In this document: in pieces, positions 1 through 8,016 of the stretch
How the letters are laid out: every line of letters starts with the position of its first letter
Numbering within the stretch: the first letter of the stretch is position 1
Source of the DNA: Paracoccaceae bacterium
GTDB lineage: Bacteria > Pseudomonadota > Alphaproteobacteria > Rhodobacterales > Rhodobacteraceae
Assembly (NCBI GenBank): GCA_007128995.1
Contig: SKWJ01000400.1
Location: 1 to 9,734 of the forward strand
Length of the DNA stretch: 9,734 nt
Direction: 5' to 3'
Position numbers and translations under genes: made by a program
The notes under the pieces: generated by a model
Seen by the model: only the letters and a program-made list of their open reading frames with translations
Told to the model about the DNA's origin: nothing
The model's database searches: none

Positions 1-1135
1 ACCCGATGATAGCCGGATCGCCCAGATCTGCCGCCCGCAGCGGCAGCAGCGCCTGCCGGCCGCGAAGAGCGGCCAAGGCAACGCAGAAGGGGATGGAGAA
101 TTGCGCATCGACGGGTGTGGCGGGGGCGACGGCGTTTTCAAGTCCGACCGCACGCTCGAAGGTCAGGATATCGATCCGCTCGATTTCCCCCGGATCGAGA
201 CGATGGTCGTCTAGCAGGGATGTCACCCCGTCGATGGCTGCATGAATCCAGCGACAGCAAGCATAGGGCTTGAAATAGAGCCCATCGATGGCTCCGAAGG
301 CGGTGCCGGCCTCCATGAGCGCGCCCGGGCGATAGAGGTCCGCCATATCGAAGGTCTGCGGGTAGCCGGTGAAGCCCCGGCGCGCCAGCCGCGCCGCGAG
401 CGTGCCTGTCAGCACCGACCACGGGATCCCCTCCTTGACATGGGAGCCTGCGAAACCGTGCCGCATCGCCGAGGCAAGCTGGGGCGCCTGCTGTTCGGCG
501 ATGAGGATCGCCTGAGCCATGCGCTCGGCCGACGCCCCCGCCAGCCGAGAGGCAGCCACGGCGGCGCCGATCCCGCTCCACAGCCCGCTGGCGGTGTCGT
601 GCTGCCTCTCTGCCGTGCGGCCGAGCGCGACCCGCACGGCGGCCTCGTAACCCATCACGACTGCCGCCAGAAAATCCCGGTGCGAGGCTCCGACATCTTC
701 GGCCGTCGCGAAAGCGGAGGCAATCACGGCGGCACCGGGGTGGCCCTTGGCCTTGCGATGCCCGTCATCGACATCTAGGATCGTGGCGGCTAGGGCATTG
801 GCCGTTGCAGCGGCGATCGGACTGGCGCCCGTACCCTTGGTTGCACCCGTGCCGGAGAACCAGATCGTCGCGCCTCCGCGCCCCATGATCTGGCAAAGTT
901 CCTCCGCGATTTCAGGCACCATGGGCTCGTCTTGGCCGGCCGCAGCTGCGCCGAGGCAATCAAGCACACAATCGGCCGCGCGTTCCATCACCGCATCGGG
1001 GATTGCCGACGCGGGGGTGTCCGCCAGAAAGCGAGCAAAGCTGATCAGCGTTTCCGGAAGCGCAGCCAGACCGGTGTCCGGCAGCACGCCGCAGTCTTCG
1101 GAAGCGGTGCCGGCCCGTTCAGTGAAAGAGGACAT
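1..1135 (-). CDS. MmgE/PrpD family protein (partial, C-terminus off the left edge)
   Basis: This gene is open for 378 codons from the ATG at 1135 to the window edge; family members are usually about 450-460 residues, so the last fifth is missing. The family includes 2-methylcitrate dehydratase, cis-aconitate decarboxylase and iminodisuccinate epimerase, all soluble enzymes acting on small di- and tricarboxylates. Visible hallmarks are a helical N-terminal half, LDVDDGHRKAKGHPG at residues 120-134 (active-site Asp/His region) and YFKPYACCRWIHAAID at 287-302, the family's Lys-Pro-Tyr-x-Cys-Cys...His block. It is the last visible gene of the operon and overlaps the end of dctM by 17 nt. No Shine-Dalgarno sequence is seen before the ATG, so translation probably depends on coupling to dctM; a GTG at 1087 is a less likely start. 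The family assignment is firm. The reaction (dehydratase, isomerase or decarboxylase) is not determined. Confidence 0.9.
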   Translation of the reverse strand, partial: MSSFTERAGTASEDCGVLPDTGLAALPETLISFARFLADTPASAIPDAVMERAADCVLDCLGAAAAGQDEPMVPEIAEELCQIMGRGGATIWFSGTGATKGTGASPIAAATANALAATILDVDDGHRKAKGHPGAAVIASAFATAEDVGASHRDFLAAVVMGYEAAVRVALGRTAERQHDTASGLWSGIGAAVAASRLAGASAERMAQAILIAEQQAPQLASAMRHGFAGSHVKEGIPWSVLTGTLAARLARRGFTGYPQTFDMADLYRPGALMEAGTAFGAIDGLYFKPYACCRWIHAAIDGVTSLLDDHRLDPGEIERIDILTFERAVGLENAVAPATPVDAQFSIPFCVALAALRGRQALLPLRAADLGDPAIIG

Positions 1136-2423
1136 GGGGAAGCCACAGGGCGATCTGCGGAAAGATTGTCACCAACACCGCAGCTAGGCACATCAGCAAG
1201 AAGAATGGAAAGGCATGGCGCGCGATCCGTAGTATCGTCTCGCCCGCAATCCCCTGGATAACGAACAGATTGAACCCAACCGGCGGCGTGATCATCGCCA
1301 GCTCGACCATGATTACGAGGAAGACGCCGAACCAAAGCGGGTCGATCCCGTTGGCAATGACGAGCGGCAGGGTGATCGGCAGCGTCATTACCGTGATCGA
1401 GATGCCGTCGAGCAGCAGGCCGAGGATAAGGTAGAATACGGCCAGAAGCAGAAGCAGGCCATAAGGGCCGAGATCGAACATGCCGATAAAGCGGGCCACG
1501 TCCTGCGGGATGTGCAAAAAGCCCATGGTCATTGAAAGGAAGGCTGCCGATGCCATCAAAAGTACGATCATACAGGATACCGGCACCGCCCCCAACAGCG
1601 TGTCACGCAACAGCCGCAGGCTCAACTCACCCCGCAGCGCTGTGAGCAATAGGGCTCCCGCAACGCCGATCATCGCCGACTCCGAAGGCGTCGCCCAGCC
1701 ACTGTAGATCGACCCGAGAACCAGCAACATCAGTGACAGGACGGGAAGCAGGTAGACGAATGCCCGCCAAGTCGGAATCTGCGGGGTTTGCTCATGTTGC
1801 ACCGGCGCAACCAGCCTAGGGGCACGAAAGGCAATGTAGAGGCTGTACAGACCCGCGATCAGCAGGCCTGGCAGCAGGCCCGCCGCAAACAGCTGGATGA
1901 TCGAGACCTGGGCAAGTAGGCCGTAGACAATCATAATGATCGACGGCGGGATCAGCAGCCCAAGCGTGCCGGACCCAGCAAGCGAACCGATTGCGATAGA
2001 CCTGTCGTAGCCGCGCCGATTCAATTCGCCCAGAAAAATCTTGCCGACAGTTGCTGTGGTGGCGGTGCTGGAACCACAGACGGCGGCGAACATTGCCGAG
2101 CCGAAGACATTGGTGTGCAGCAGCCCCCCCGGCAGCCGGCGGGCGAAATGGGCAAGCCCTTTGAACAGGCCTTCGACCATCGTCGTGCGATAGACAATCT
2201 CCCCCATCCAGATGAAGAGAGGGATCGCCGACAATTCCCATGCGCTGGAACTGCGTATCATGATCCGCGCGAGCGCGGCGCCAATCCTGTGGATATCGAA
2301 CCCGAGGAAGATCGTCATGCTCACGACGCAGGTGCAGATAATCGCGACGAATATCGCAGTCCCGCTCGCCAGAAATGCGATCAGGAACAGAAAGATCAGG
2401 AAGGTGAGCGAACCGGCGTCCAT
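1119..2423 (-). CDS. dctM: TRAP transporter large permease subunit (DctM)
   Basis: Large integral membrane subunit of a tripartite ATP-independent periplasmic transporter. It forms the ion-coupled channel that moves the substrate delivered by the binding protein. At 434 residues it matches the family's usual 425-435, with about a dozen hydrophobic segments spread along the chain. Family motifs include FAAVCGSSTATTATVG (112-127), GTLGLLIPPSIIMIVYG (152-168), GWATPSESAMIGV (242-254) and ELAMITPPVGFNLFVIQGIAG (374-394). The start at 2423 was chosen because it puts the first hydrophobic helix at the N-terminus, follows an AAAGGG motif at 8-nt spacing, and lies 2 nt after the dctQ stop. An in-frame ATG at 2468 would add a basic, non-family leader and overlap dctQ by 43 nt. 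Its 3' end overlaps the MmgE/PrpD gene. Confidence 0.95.
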   Translation of the reverse strand: MDAGSLTFLIFLFLIAFLASGTAIFVAIICTCVVSMTIFLGFDIHRIGAALARIMIRSSSAWELSAIPLFIWMGEIVYRTTMVEGLFKGLAHFARRLPGGLLHTNVFGSAMFAAVCGSSTATTATVGKIFLGELNRRGYDRSIAIGSLAGSGTLGLLIPPSIIMIVYGLLAQVSIIQLFAAGLLPGLLIAGLYSLYIAFRAPRLVAPVQHEQTPQIPTWRAFVYLLPVLSLMLLVLGSIYSGWATPSESAMIGVAGALLLTALRGELSLRLLRDTLLGAVPVSCMIVLLMASAAFLSMTMGFLHIPQDVARFIGMFDLGPYGLLLLLAVFYLILGLLLDGISITVMTLPITLPLVIANGIDPLWFGVFLVIMVELAMITPPVGFNLFVIQGIAGETILRIARHAFPFFLLMCLAAVLVTIFPQIALWLPHVLFH

Positions 2424-2425
2424 CG

Positions 2426-2947
2426 TCAGGGCCCTTTTGGAGATTTTGCGGCCACGAACGCCACCCATGTTGCCTCAACGGCACGCAGAAGGAAGATGGT
2501 GGCCCCCAGCCACAGGATCGCCTGCGGAAACGCCTGCGGCACTTCGGCGACGGACGAGGACGTGGTCCCGCGTTCGTAGTTGATGAGCACACTTCGGCCG
2601 ATAAACCAGGTTAGCATCACGCCTACGAAAACCGCCAGTGCATTGGCCAGGACGATCATCCAAGACCAGGCTCGGGGCGAAACGAGGGCTTGGAGAAGTG
2701 ACACCGAAATCAGCTGGCGTCGGTGCAGGCTTTCGCCGAGCGCCAAGAACGCCATTCCAGAGACCGCATAGCCGACGAACTCGTCCAGCACGAAGGTCGA
2801 AGTGCTGAAGACATTACGAAGGATAACTTCCAGCGCAATGAGGCCGAACATTCCAACGACAAGAAGAGCCGCCAGCCAGTTGACGGTGTTCGAGGTAAGA
2901 TCGATGAACTTACGTGCCATGTCCGTTTTGCCTATCCCCGCGCTCAT
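2426..2947 (-). CDS. dctQ: TRAP transporter small permease subunit (DctQ)
   Basis: Small membrane subunit that partners DctM in the inner membrane. The 173-residue product has four hydrophobic segments at about 23-45, 56-73, 94-118 and 141-166, the standard DctQ topology. The block RNVF...LDEFVGYAVSGMAFLALGESL between helices 1 and 2 fits the family's conserved Arg...Glu...aromatic pattern. The start at 2947 is supported by AGAGG five nt upstream (2957-2953). A second Met at residue 10 (2920) is possible and would shorten only the cytoplasmic leader. The gene follows dctP after about 100 nt and precedes dctM by 2 nt. DctQ sequences diverge quickly, so the call rests on topology and position between dctP and dctM as much as on residues. 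Confidence 0.92.
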   Translation of the reverse strand: MSAGIGKTDMARKFIDLTSNTVNWLAALLVVGMFGLIALEVILRNVFSTSTFVLDEFVGYAVSGMAFLALGESLHRRQLISVSLLQALVSPRAWSWMIVLANALAVFVGVMLTWFIGRSVLINYERGTTSSSVAEVPQAFPQAILWLGATIFLLRAVEATWVAFVAAKSPKGP

Positions 2948-3005
2948 CCGTGCCTCTTGCCGGAGTTCTAATGAGGTCGGCCAGTCAATCCACTAGATTG
3001 AGGGC

Positions 3006-3037
3006 CGCGGCGTGCCACCCAAGGCGCACACGCCGCG
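3006..3037 (-). promoter_or_regulatory. GC-rich stem-loop between dctP and dctQ
   Basis: CGCGGCGTG at 3006-3014 is perfectly complementary to CACGCCGCG at 3029-3037, giving a 9-bp stem with a 14-nt loop, 13 nt after the dctP stop. In the direction of transcription no T-run follows, so it is unlikely to be a full terminator. In binding-protein transport operons, hairpins in this position often protect the upstream message or partly terminate it, so the binding protein is made in excess over the membrane subunits. The stem is seen; the role is inferred. Confidence 0.55.
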
Positions 3038-3049
3038 TTTGCGACCGGT

Positions 3050-4048
3050 TCAGAACGCGCGGTCGACCGTTTCCCCGAAGTTGCGCAGGATCTCCGCCCC
3101 ACTCTCTCCTGTCCGAGTGAGCCAGTCATCGATCACTGTCTGGGCCGCGGCGCTGAGGTGATCGCGCAACTCCGGTGTCACCTCGCGAACGATCGTGACA
3201 CCTTCGCCTTCCAGCTGCAGGTATATGTCCTCGACCAGATCGATCGTCCGCTCCCAAGCTTCTGCTTCGGCTAGGGCTGCAGCTTCCATGACTGCCTGCT
3301 GCTGGGAGTGACTCAGCCTGTCGAAGCTTGCGGAATTCATATGCCGGAAGTTCATCGGCAGTGCATAGTTGATTTCGGTAAAATGCGACAGGTGCTCGCT
3401 AAAGCGGGCCGTCGCGCCGCCTTCGGACGAGGTCAGGACGCCGTCAATCCCGCCGGTGGCAAGCTGAGGCACCACATCGGCCCAAGAGAGCTGGATTGGC
3501 GAGGCGCCAGCGGCAATGAGGGTCCGGGTGCCGCTGGCATCGAAGGTGCGGACCTTCCAGCCGTTCAGGGCTTCCACCGTGTCGATGGGTTCTTTGCCCC
3601 AGAAGCCCGACGGCAGCCAGGGTGAGGCGAAAAGCATGATCTGACCATGGCTTTCGAAGAATGCCTCGTAAGCGGGTCTTGCCGCCTCGTAAAGGGCGAT
3701 GGCCTCTTCCGGATCGGCTACGATGAAGGGCAAGGAACTGAGCAGGAAGACCGGGTCCGATCCGGCCAGCACGCCGCCCAGCGTATCGGCCATGTCCACC
3801 ACGCCGTCACCCACCGCATCGAGATTGTCGGCCGACTTCAACCCGAGGCTGCCGCTGAAATGCAGCGTGATATTGACTTCGCCGCCGGACAACTCGTTCA
3901 CGGCGTCGGTGAAGACCTGGTCGCTCTTGCCCATGAGCGAGTTCAGTTCGTATTCGCTCGTCATGTCAAGATTGACTGCATGTGCCGGGGCGCTCGCCCA
4001 ACCGAGTGCAAGGGCCATACAAACCCCAGCCTTGAGTGTCACCTTCAT
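3050..4048 (-). CDS. dctP: TRAP transporter periplasmic substrate-binding protein (DctP)
   Basis: Extracytoplasmic binding protein that captures the substrate, usually a carboxylate, and hands it to DctQM. The 332-residue product has a Sec signal peptide: basic start MKVTLK, hydrophobic stretch about 7-20, and cleavage likely after AHA (22-24). Family features are GSLGLKSADNLDAVGDGVVDM (about 66-86), the GWKVRTFDASGT block whose Arg167 matches the conserved carboxylate-clamping arginine, and GASPIQLSWADVVPQLATGG (181-200) followed by IDG. The start at 4048 is certain: AGGAG lies 6 nt upstream (4059-4055), inside the last codons of hyuB, whose stop is 1 nt before this ATG. The conserved arginine favours an organic-acid substrate, but the ligand itself cannot be read from the sequence. 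Confidence 0.95.
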   Translation of the reverse strand: MKVTLKAGVCMALALGWASAPAHAVNLDMTSEYELNSLMGKSDQVFTDAVNELSGGEVNITLHFSGSLGLKSADNLDAVGDGVVDMADTLGGVLAGSDPVFLLSSLPFIVADPEEAIALYEAARPAYEAFFESHGQIMLFASPWLPSGFWGKEPIDTVEALNGWKVRTFDASGTRTLIAAGASPIQLSWADVVPQLATGGIDGVLTSSEGGATARFSEHLSHFTEINYALPMNFRHMNSASFDRLSHSQQQAVMEAAALAEAEAWERTIDLVEDIYLQLEGEGVTIVREVTPELRDHLSAAAQTVIDDWLTRTGESGAEILRNFGETVDRAF

Positions 4049-4049
4049 G

Positions 4050-5846
4050 CTAAGCTCCTGTGTTGGTGAGTTGAGGTGCGGTCTTTTTCTTCTTGTTTGC
4101 GGCCTGCGGCGCCGAGTTCCGCAGGTCCGCCGTCGCTCGTTCGTCTACTTCATAGCCAGTGGGGGAACGACTTATCACGACGCCGTGTCCGTCCCGCGCA
4201 GCCGGGAGTGAAACCTTGTCAAGAATTACGTCCTCGAGGACCGCTGCGGGATCGCGTTCCATCGGGTTGCCATAGCCGCCGCCGCTCGCCATCGTGTGGC
4301 TGAACAGATCGTTGCGCCGCAGCAGGATAGGTTCACTCAGCAGCACCGGCAGAATCTCCTCCGTCCCGTCGGCGCGCAGCACCCGGTTCATAGAGGGCGC
4401 ACCCGCTTCGCCGCCGTAGAGACCGTGTGGCGGGAAATCCCGCTTGTCGGACCGAACATTGAGCCAAGCGGTCTCGCTGAGGCAGCGATAGTCGCGCTGG
4501 ATGGCAAGGCCACCCCGGCGCCGACCGGCGCCGCCGCTGTCTCGAACCAAGCCGTAATGCTCGATCCGGATCGGATAGGCGCCCTCAATCATCTCAATCG
4601 GGATGTTGGACTGGTTGGCGCCGATATGCGGCACGCCTTCCTGTCCATCATGCTCCTGCGCGGCCCCCCAGACGCCCATGGCGGTCTCGCAGAAGATGAA
4701 AGGCTTGCCGTCGATGTGCCCCGAGATTGTCGGTAACGTTGAACCGCCCGAACCATCCGCTGTCACGCGTTCGGGCAGCGCTTCAGCAAGGGCGCCCATT
4801 AGACAATCGATCATCCGGTAGCCAGTTATGCCGCGCGCGCCACAGGGACCGGGCAGGACCGGGTTGACAACCGTGCCCGAGGGCGCACGAACCTCAACGA
4901 TCTCGGTGAAGCCATGGCAATTTGGAATGTCGCTCCGCAGAACCGAGCGCAGCGCGGCATAGGCGCTCGCCTTGGTGAAAGGCAGCGTCGAGTTCACACC
5001 AGCGTCGATCTGGGGCGACGAGCCTTCCCAGTCCACGATCACCTTGTCGTCGGTCACCGTCACCTCAACCTGCAGGCGGATCGGCACGGGCTTGCTGCCT
5101 ATTCCATCGATGTGGTCGGTGAAGCGATAGGTGCCCTTCGGAATCTCGGACAATTCGGCCAATGCAAGCTGATGGGCGTAGGCGTTCAGATCCTCGATGG
5201 CGGTGTCGATGGTCGACTCGCCGTAGCGATCATAAAGCCGCTGCATGCCGCGGGCGCCCGTCGCGCAGGCGGCGATCTGAGCCTGAAGATCACCCAGAAC
5301 CATATCCGGCGTGCGGACATTAAGCGAAATGATCTGCCACAGCGTCTCGTTCCGAACGCCCCTGTCGTAGAGCTTGAGCACCGGCAGTCGCAGCCCTTCC
5401 TGCCAGATCTCGATCGCGCCAAGCGCGTTGGAGCCTGCCACGATCCCGCCAACGTCCGAGTGATGCGCAAGCGTCATCGCCCATCCCTTGTGACGGCCGC
5501 CATTGAAGATCGCCTTGACGACGTAGATGTCGGGCAGGTGCTGCCCAGCCGCCGCATAGGGGTCATTCATGATGAACACGTCATCGGGGTGAATGTCGTC
5601 ACCCGCGACTTCGATTAGGTTCAGCAGGGCATCGCGAAAACTGCCAAGGTGCATCGGCGTGCAGATGCCCTGGGCGATCGTTCGGGCCTGCGTGTCGCAA
5701 AGGGCCGTAGAGAAATCGAGCGAATCCCGAACGATCTGCGAGAATGCCGTGCGAATGATGGTGAGCGTGATCTCTTCGGCGATGGAGTCGAAGGAATGCC
5801 GCAGCACCTCAAGCAGGAAGGGATCAGTCTTGCCGGGAAGGGTCAT
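4050..5846 (-). CDS. hyuB: Hydantoinase B/oxoprolinase-family subunit (HyuB)
   Basis: Partner of HyuA. In N-methylhydantoinase, 5-oxoprolinase, caprolactamase and acetone/acetophenone carboxylases, the B-type subunit works with the ATP-binding A-type subunit on the activated substrate. The 598-residue product shows the family landmarks in order: SIAEEITLTIIRTAFS (21-36), FIMNDPYAAAGQHLPDIYVV (91-110), AHHSDVGGIVAGS (127-139), GARGITGYRMID (336-347), VRDSGGAGRRRGGLA (434-448) and the C-terminal SGGGYGNPMERDP (521-533). The start at 5846 matches the usual N-terminus and overlaps hyuA by 23 nt; an in-frame ATG at 5945 would lie deep in hyuA and add 33 atypical residues. No strong ribosome-binding site precedes it, which fits coupling to hyuA. 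A lysine-rich tail (AANKKKKTA, 582-590) follows the last conserved motif and may be lineage-specific. Substrate unknown. Confidence 0.93.
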   Translation of the reverse strand: MTLPGKTDPFLLEVLRHSFDSIAEEITLTIIRTAFSQIVRDSLDFSTALCDTQARTIAQGICTPMHLGSFRDALLNLIEVAGDDIHPDDVFIMNDPYAAAGQHLPDIYVVKAIFNGGRHKGWAMTLAHHSDVGGIVAGSNALGAIEIWQEGLRLPVLKLYDRGVRNETLWQIISLNVRTPDMVLGDLQAQIAACATGARGMQRLYDRYGESTIDTAIEDLNAYAHQLALAELSEIPKGTYRFTDHIDGIGSKPVPIRLQVEVTVTDDKVIVDWEGSSPQIDAGVNSTLPFTKASAYAALRSVLRSDIPNCHGFTEIVEVRAPSGTVVNPVLPGPCGARGITGYRMIDCLMGALAEALPERVTADGSGGSTLPTISGHIDGKPFIFCETAMGVWGAAQEHDGQEGVPHIGANQSNIPIEMIEGAYPIRIEHYGLVRDSGGAGRRRGGLAIQRDYRCLSETAWLNVRSDKRDFPPHGLYGGEAGAPSMNRVLRADGTEEILPVLLSEPILLRRNDLFSHTMASGGGYGNPMERDPAAVLEDVILDKVSLPAARDGHGVVISRSPTGYEVDERATADLRNSAPQAANKKKKTAPQLTNTGA

Positions 5847-7929
5847 GGCTGGTGTCTCGGTAATGCAGGTCGATGACGATATTGTCGAAGCCATCGCGAT
5901 GGACGGAGGCATCAGGTGGAACGACCGTGGTGCCTTCGTATTCATCGATGATAAGTGGCCCGCGCACCGGGTTCAGTGGCACATCGGCACGGTCCACGAC
6001 ATCGGTCTCGATCCGGCCATAGGTCTTGCCGAAATAAACGCTGCGCCGCCGTGGAACCGTGGGGCTGCGCTGCAGCCGCAGCCGCTCCGGCGGGCCCTCG
6101 CGCCGGTCAGTCGCCGTGATTTTTAGCGACACGATCTCGGCCTCGTTGCAAGGGTCTAGCCGGTGACCGAAGCGACGCTCGTGCTCGCGTTCGAAGTTTG
6201 CACGCAAGGCGGCCTTGCCGGACGCGCTGAAGCTGTCAGCTTCCAGAGCTATGGTCAGTTCGAACGCCTGACCGAGATAACGCATCTCGATTGCGAGATG
6301 ATGTTCCGTTCCGTCCGGCTGCAGCCCGAGCAGGCGGGCAGCATCGCGGCGCAGGCCGTCGAAGGTGGCATCGATTTCCGCAGGGTCGGCGAGATCCAGC
6401 CTACGATTGTGGGCTGCGACCAGCGAGACCGAGCGTGTCGCGACCAGCAGGCCCACCGCGCTGAAAACCCCGGCCGCCGGGGGCACGATGATGCGCCGGA
6501 TCTCGAGTTCACGCGCCAGTCCGACCCCGTGCACACCGCCATTGCCGCCAAACGCGAACATCACGAAATCACGGGGGTCGCGGCCGCGATAGGTAGTGAC
6601 GGCTTTGATCGCGCGCACCATGGTTGCATTGGCGACCTGATGAATGCCGTAGGCGGCGTTGTCGGTCTCCAGCCCCATCGGCCCTGCCACCACGCGGTCG
6701 ATTACAGCCCGTGACAGGGCCGGCTCGACAGGCACGGTTCCGCCAGCCAGCCCGGATTGATCGAGATAGCCCAGCACGACATTCGCATCGGTCACTGTGG
6801 GATCGTTACCACCACTTCCGTAGCAGGCCGGCCCGGGCACGGCACCCGCGCTGTCCGGGCCTACCTTGATCGCCCCCGCGCGGTCCAGCCGCACGATGGA
6901 GCCGCCGCCTGCCCCGACCTCTGATATGTCAATGACGGGTAGCTTCAGCGCATACCCGGCCCCCCCGGTGATCGAGCCTACCGCGCTCATCCCCGAGCCG
7001 ACTTCATAGTTCTCCGCATTGATCGGTGCGCGGTTTTCGATCAGCGAGGCCTTGGCAGTGGTCCCGCCCATGTCGAAGGTAATCGCATTGTCGATGCCGA
7101 GGCGCTCACACAGATAGGCTGCGCCCACCACCCCGGCAGCCGGGCCGCATTCCACGATCTGCGCGGGCTTTTCCAGAACCGAGGACGCGTCGACCGTTCC
7201 CCCGGATGACTGCATCATCGCGATGCTGGCCCTGCAGCCGGCGCGGCGGAGATCTCCGCGCATATCCTCGAGATAGCGGCGGACGATGGGCCCGACATAG
7301 GCGTTGATGACCGCGGTGCTGGTGCGCTCGTATTCGCGGATCTGGGGCAGAATATCCACCGATAGCGAGATGAAGACATCAGGCAGATGGTTGCGCAGGA
7401 TTTCTCCGGCCAGCCGCTCGTGCTCGGGGTTCGCATAGGAATGCAGGAAACAGACGCTGACTGCCTCGACCTCCAGCCGCGTCAGTTCTGCCGCGACGCC
7501 GCGCACGTCATCCTCATCGAGCGGGACGACAACCTCGCCCCGCGCACCGACGCGTTCGCTTACCTCGAAGCGCAGGTTGCGCGGGCAAAGCGGCTTCGGC
7601 TTGCGGTAAAGCGGGTCATAGAGGCTCGGCACCCTGATCCGCCGCAACTCCAGCACGTCTCGGAAACCCCTTGTGGTGACAAGAGCCGTCCGGGCGCCCT
7701 TTCCCTCGAGGATCGCATTGGTCGCCACAGTGCAGCCATGGACCATTTCGACCAGGTCACCGAGCTCGAGTGCATGGGCGCGCGCCAGCCAGTCGAGGCC
7801 GTTCATCACGCCGCGTCCAAAGCGGTCTGGCGTCGTCGGCACCTTGCCGACATTCAGAACGCCCTCGTCATCAATGAAGGCGACATCGGTGAAGGTTCCC
7901 CCGATGTCGGACGCGGCACGCCAATGCAT
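5824..7929 (-). CDS. hyuA: Hydantoinase A/oxoprolinase-family ATP-binding subunit (HyuA)
   Basis: Acetate/sugar-kinase-fold (ASKHA) ATPase subunit that pairs with HyuB for ATP-dependent opening of cyclic amides (hydantoins, 5-oxoproline, lactams) or, in relatives, carboxylation. The 701-residue length is normal. Motifs in order: DIGGTFTD (8-15, phosphate loop), VHGCTVATNAILEGKGA (63-79), SVCFLHSYANPEHERL (158-173), DILPQIREYERTSTAVINAY (192-211), QSSGGT (240-245), ECGPAAG (260-266), FDMGGTTAK (285-293, second phosphate motif), SEVGAGGGSI (336-345) and FGGNGGVHG (460-468). The start at 7929 follows GGAGG at 5-nt spacing (7939-7935) and puts DIGGTFTD seven residues in, as is usual; the ATG at 7950 lacks such a site. 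It is the first gene of the operon, divergent from a LysR-type gene. The exact substrate is undetermined. Confidence 0.95.
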   Translation of the reverse strand: MHWRAASDIGGTFTDVAFIDDEGVLNVGKVPTTPDRFGRGVMNGLDWLARAHALELGDLVEMVHGCTVATNAILEGKGARTALVTTRGFRDVLELRRIRVPSLYDPLYRKPKPLCPRNLRFEVSERVGARGEVVVPLDEDDVRGVAAELTRLEVEAVSVCFLHSYANPEHERLAGEILRNHLPDVFISLSVDILPQIREYERTSTAVINAYVGPIVRRYLEDMRGDLRRAGCRASIAMMQSSGGTVDASSVLEKPAQIVECGPAAGVVGAAYLCERLGIDNAITFDMGGTTAKASLIENRAPINAENYEVGSGMSAVGSITGGAGYALKLPVIDISEVGAGGGSIVRLDRAGAIKVGPDSAGAVPGPACYGSGGNDPTVTDANVVLGYLDQSGLAGGTVPVEPALSRAVIDRVVAGPMGLETDNAAYGIHQVANATMVRAIKAVTTYRGRDPRDFVMFAFGGNGGVHGVGLARELEIRRIIVPPAAGVFSAVGLLVATRSVSLVAAHNRRLDLADPAEIDATFDGLRRDAARLLGLQPDGTEHHLAIEMRYLGQAFELTIALEADSFSASGKAALRANFEREHERRFGHRLDPCNEAEIVSLKITATDRREGPPERLRLQRSPTVPRRRSVYFGKTYGRIETDVVDRADVPLNPVRGPLIIDEYEGTTVVPPDASVHRDGFDNIVIDLHYRDTSHDPSRQD

Positions 7930-7963
7930 CAATTCCTCCGAACGGCACATGTCGGAACCCGAG

Positions 7964-7990
7964 TTGACCCCGGACCAGTCATTAGGTCAA
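7964..7990. repeat. Inverted repeat TTGACC-N15-GGTCAA in the hyuA leader
   Basis: TTGACC at 7964-7969 and GGTCAA at 7985-7990 are perfect reverse complements 15 nt apart. The repeat lies 35-61 nt upstream of the hyuA start and, if the proposed promoter is right, just downstream of its start site, where a bound protein would block transcription. It could be an operator for the adjacent LysR-type protein or another regulator. No function is shown. Confidence 0.4.
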
Positions 7991-8002
7991 ACGAGAATTT
8001 GG

Positions 8003-8016
8003 TATGCCGAATCATA
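8003..8016. promoter_or_regulatory. Candidate LysR-type operator (TATG-N6-CATA)
   Basis: TATG at 8003-8006 and CATA at 8013-8016 form an interrupted dyad, and T8005...A8017 fits the T-N11-A core typical of LysR-type sites. It lies between the divergent lysR-type and hyuA genes and overlaps the proposed hyuA -10 box. LysR-family proteins usually bind such divergent regions to repress themselves and activate the neighbour with an inducer. The dyad is short, so chance is possible. Confidence 0.4.

Noticed and set aside
1816..2592. Minus-strand open frame of 258 codons in another frame
   Set aside because: It overlaps dctM and dctQ in the wrong frame. Those two have the correct motifs and membrane topology.
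4914..5618. Plus-strand open frame of 234 codons
   Set aside because: It lies wholly opposite hyuB, which has clear family motifs throughout. It has no recognisable domain and is a product of high GC.
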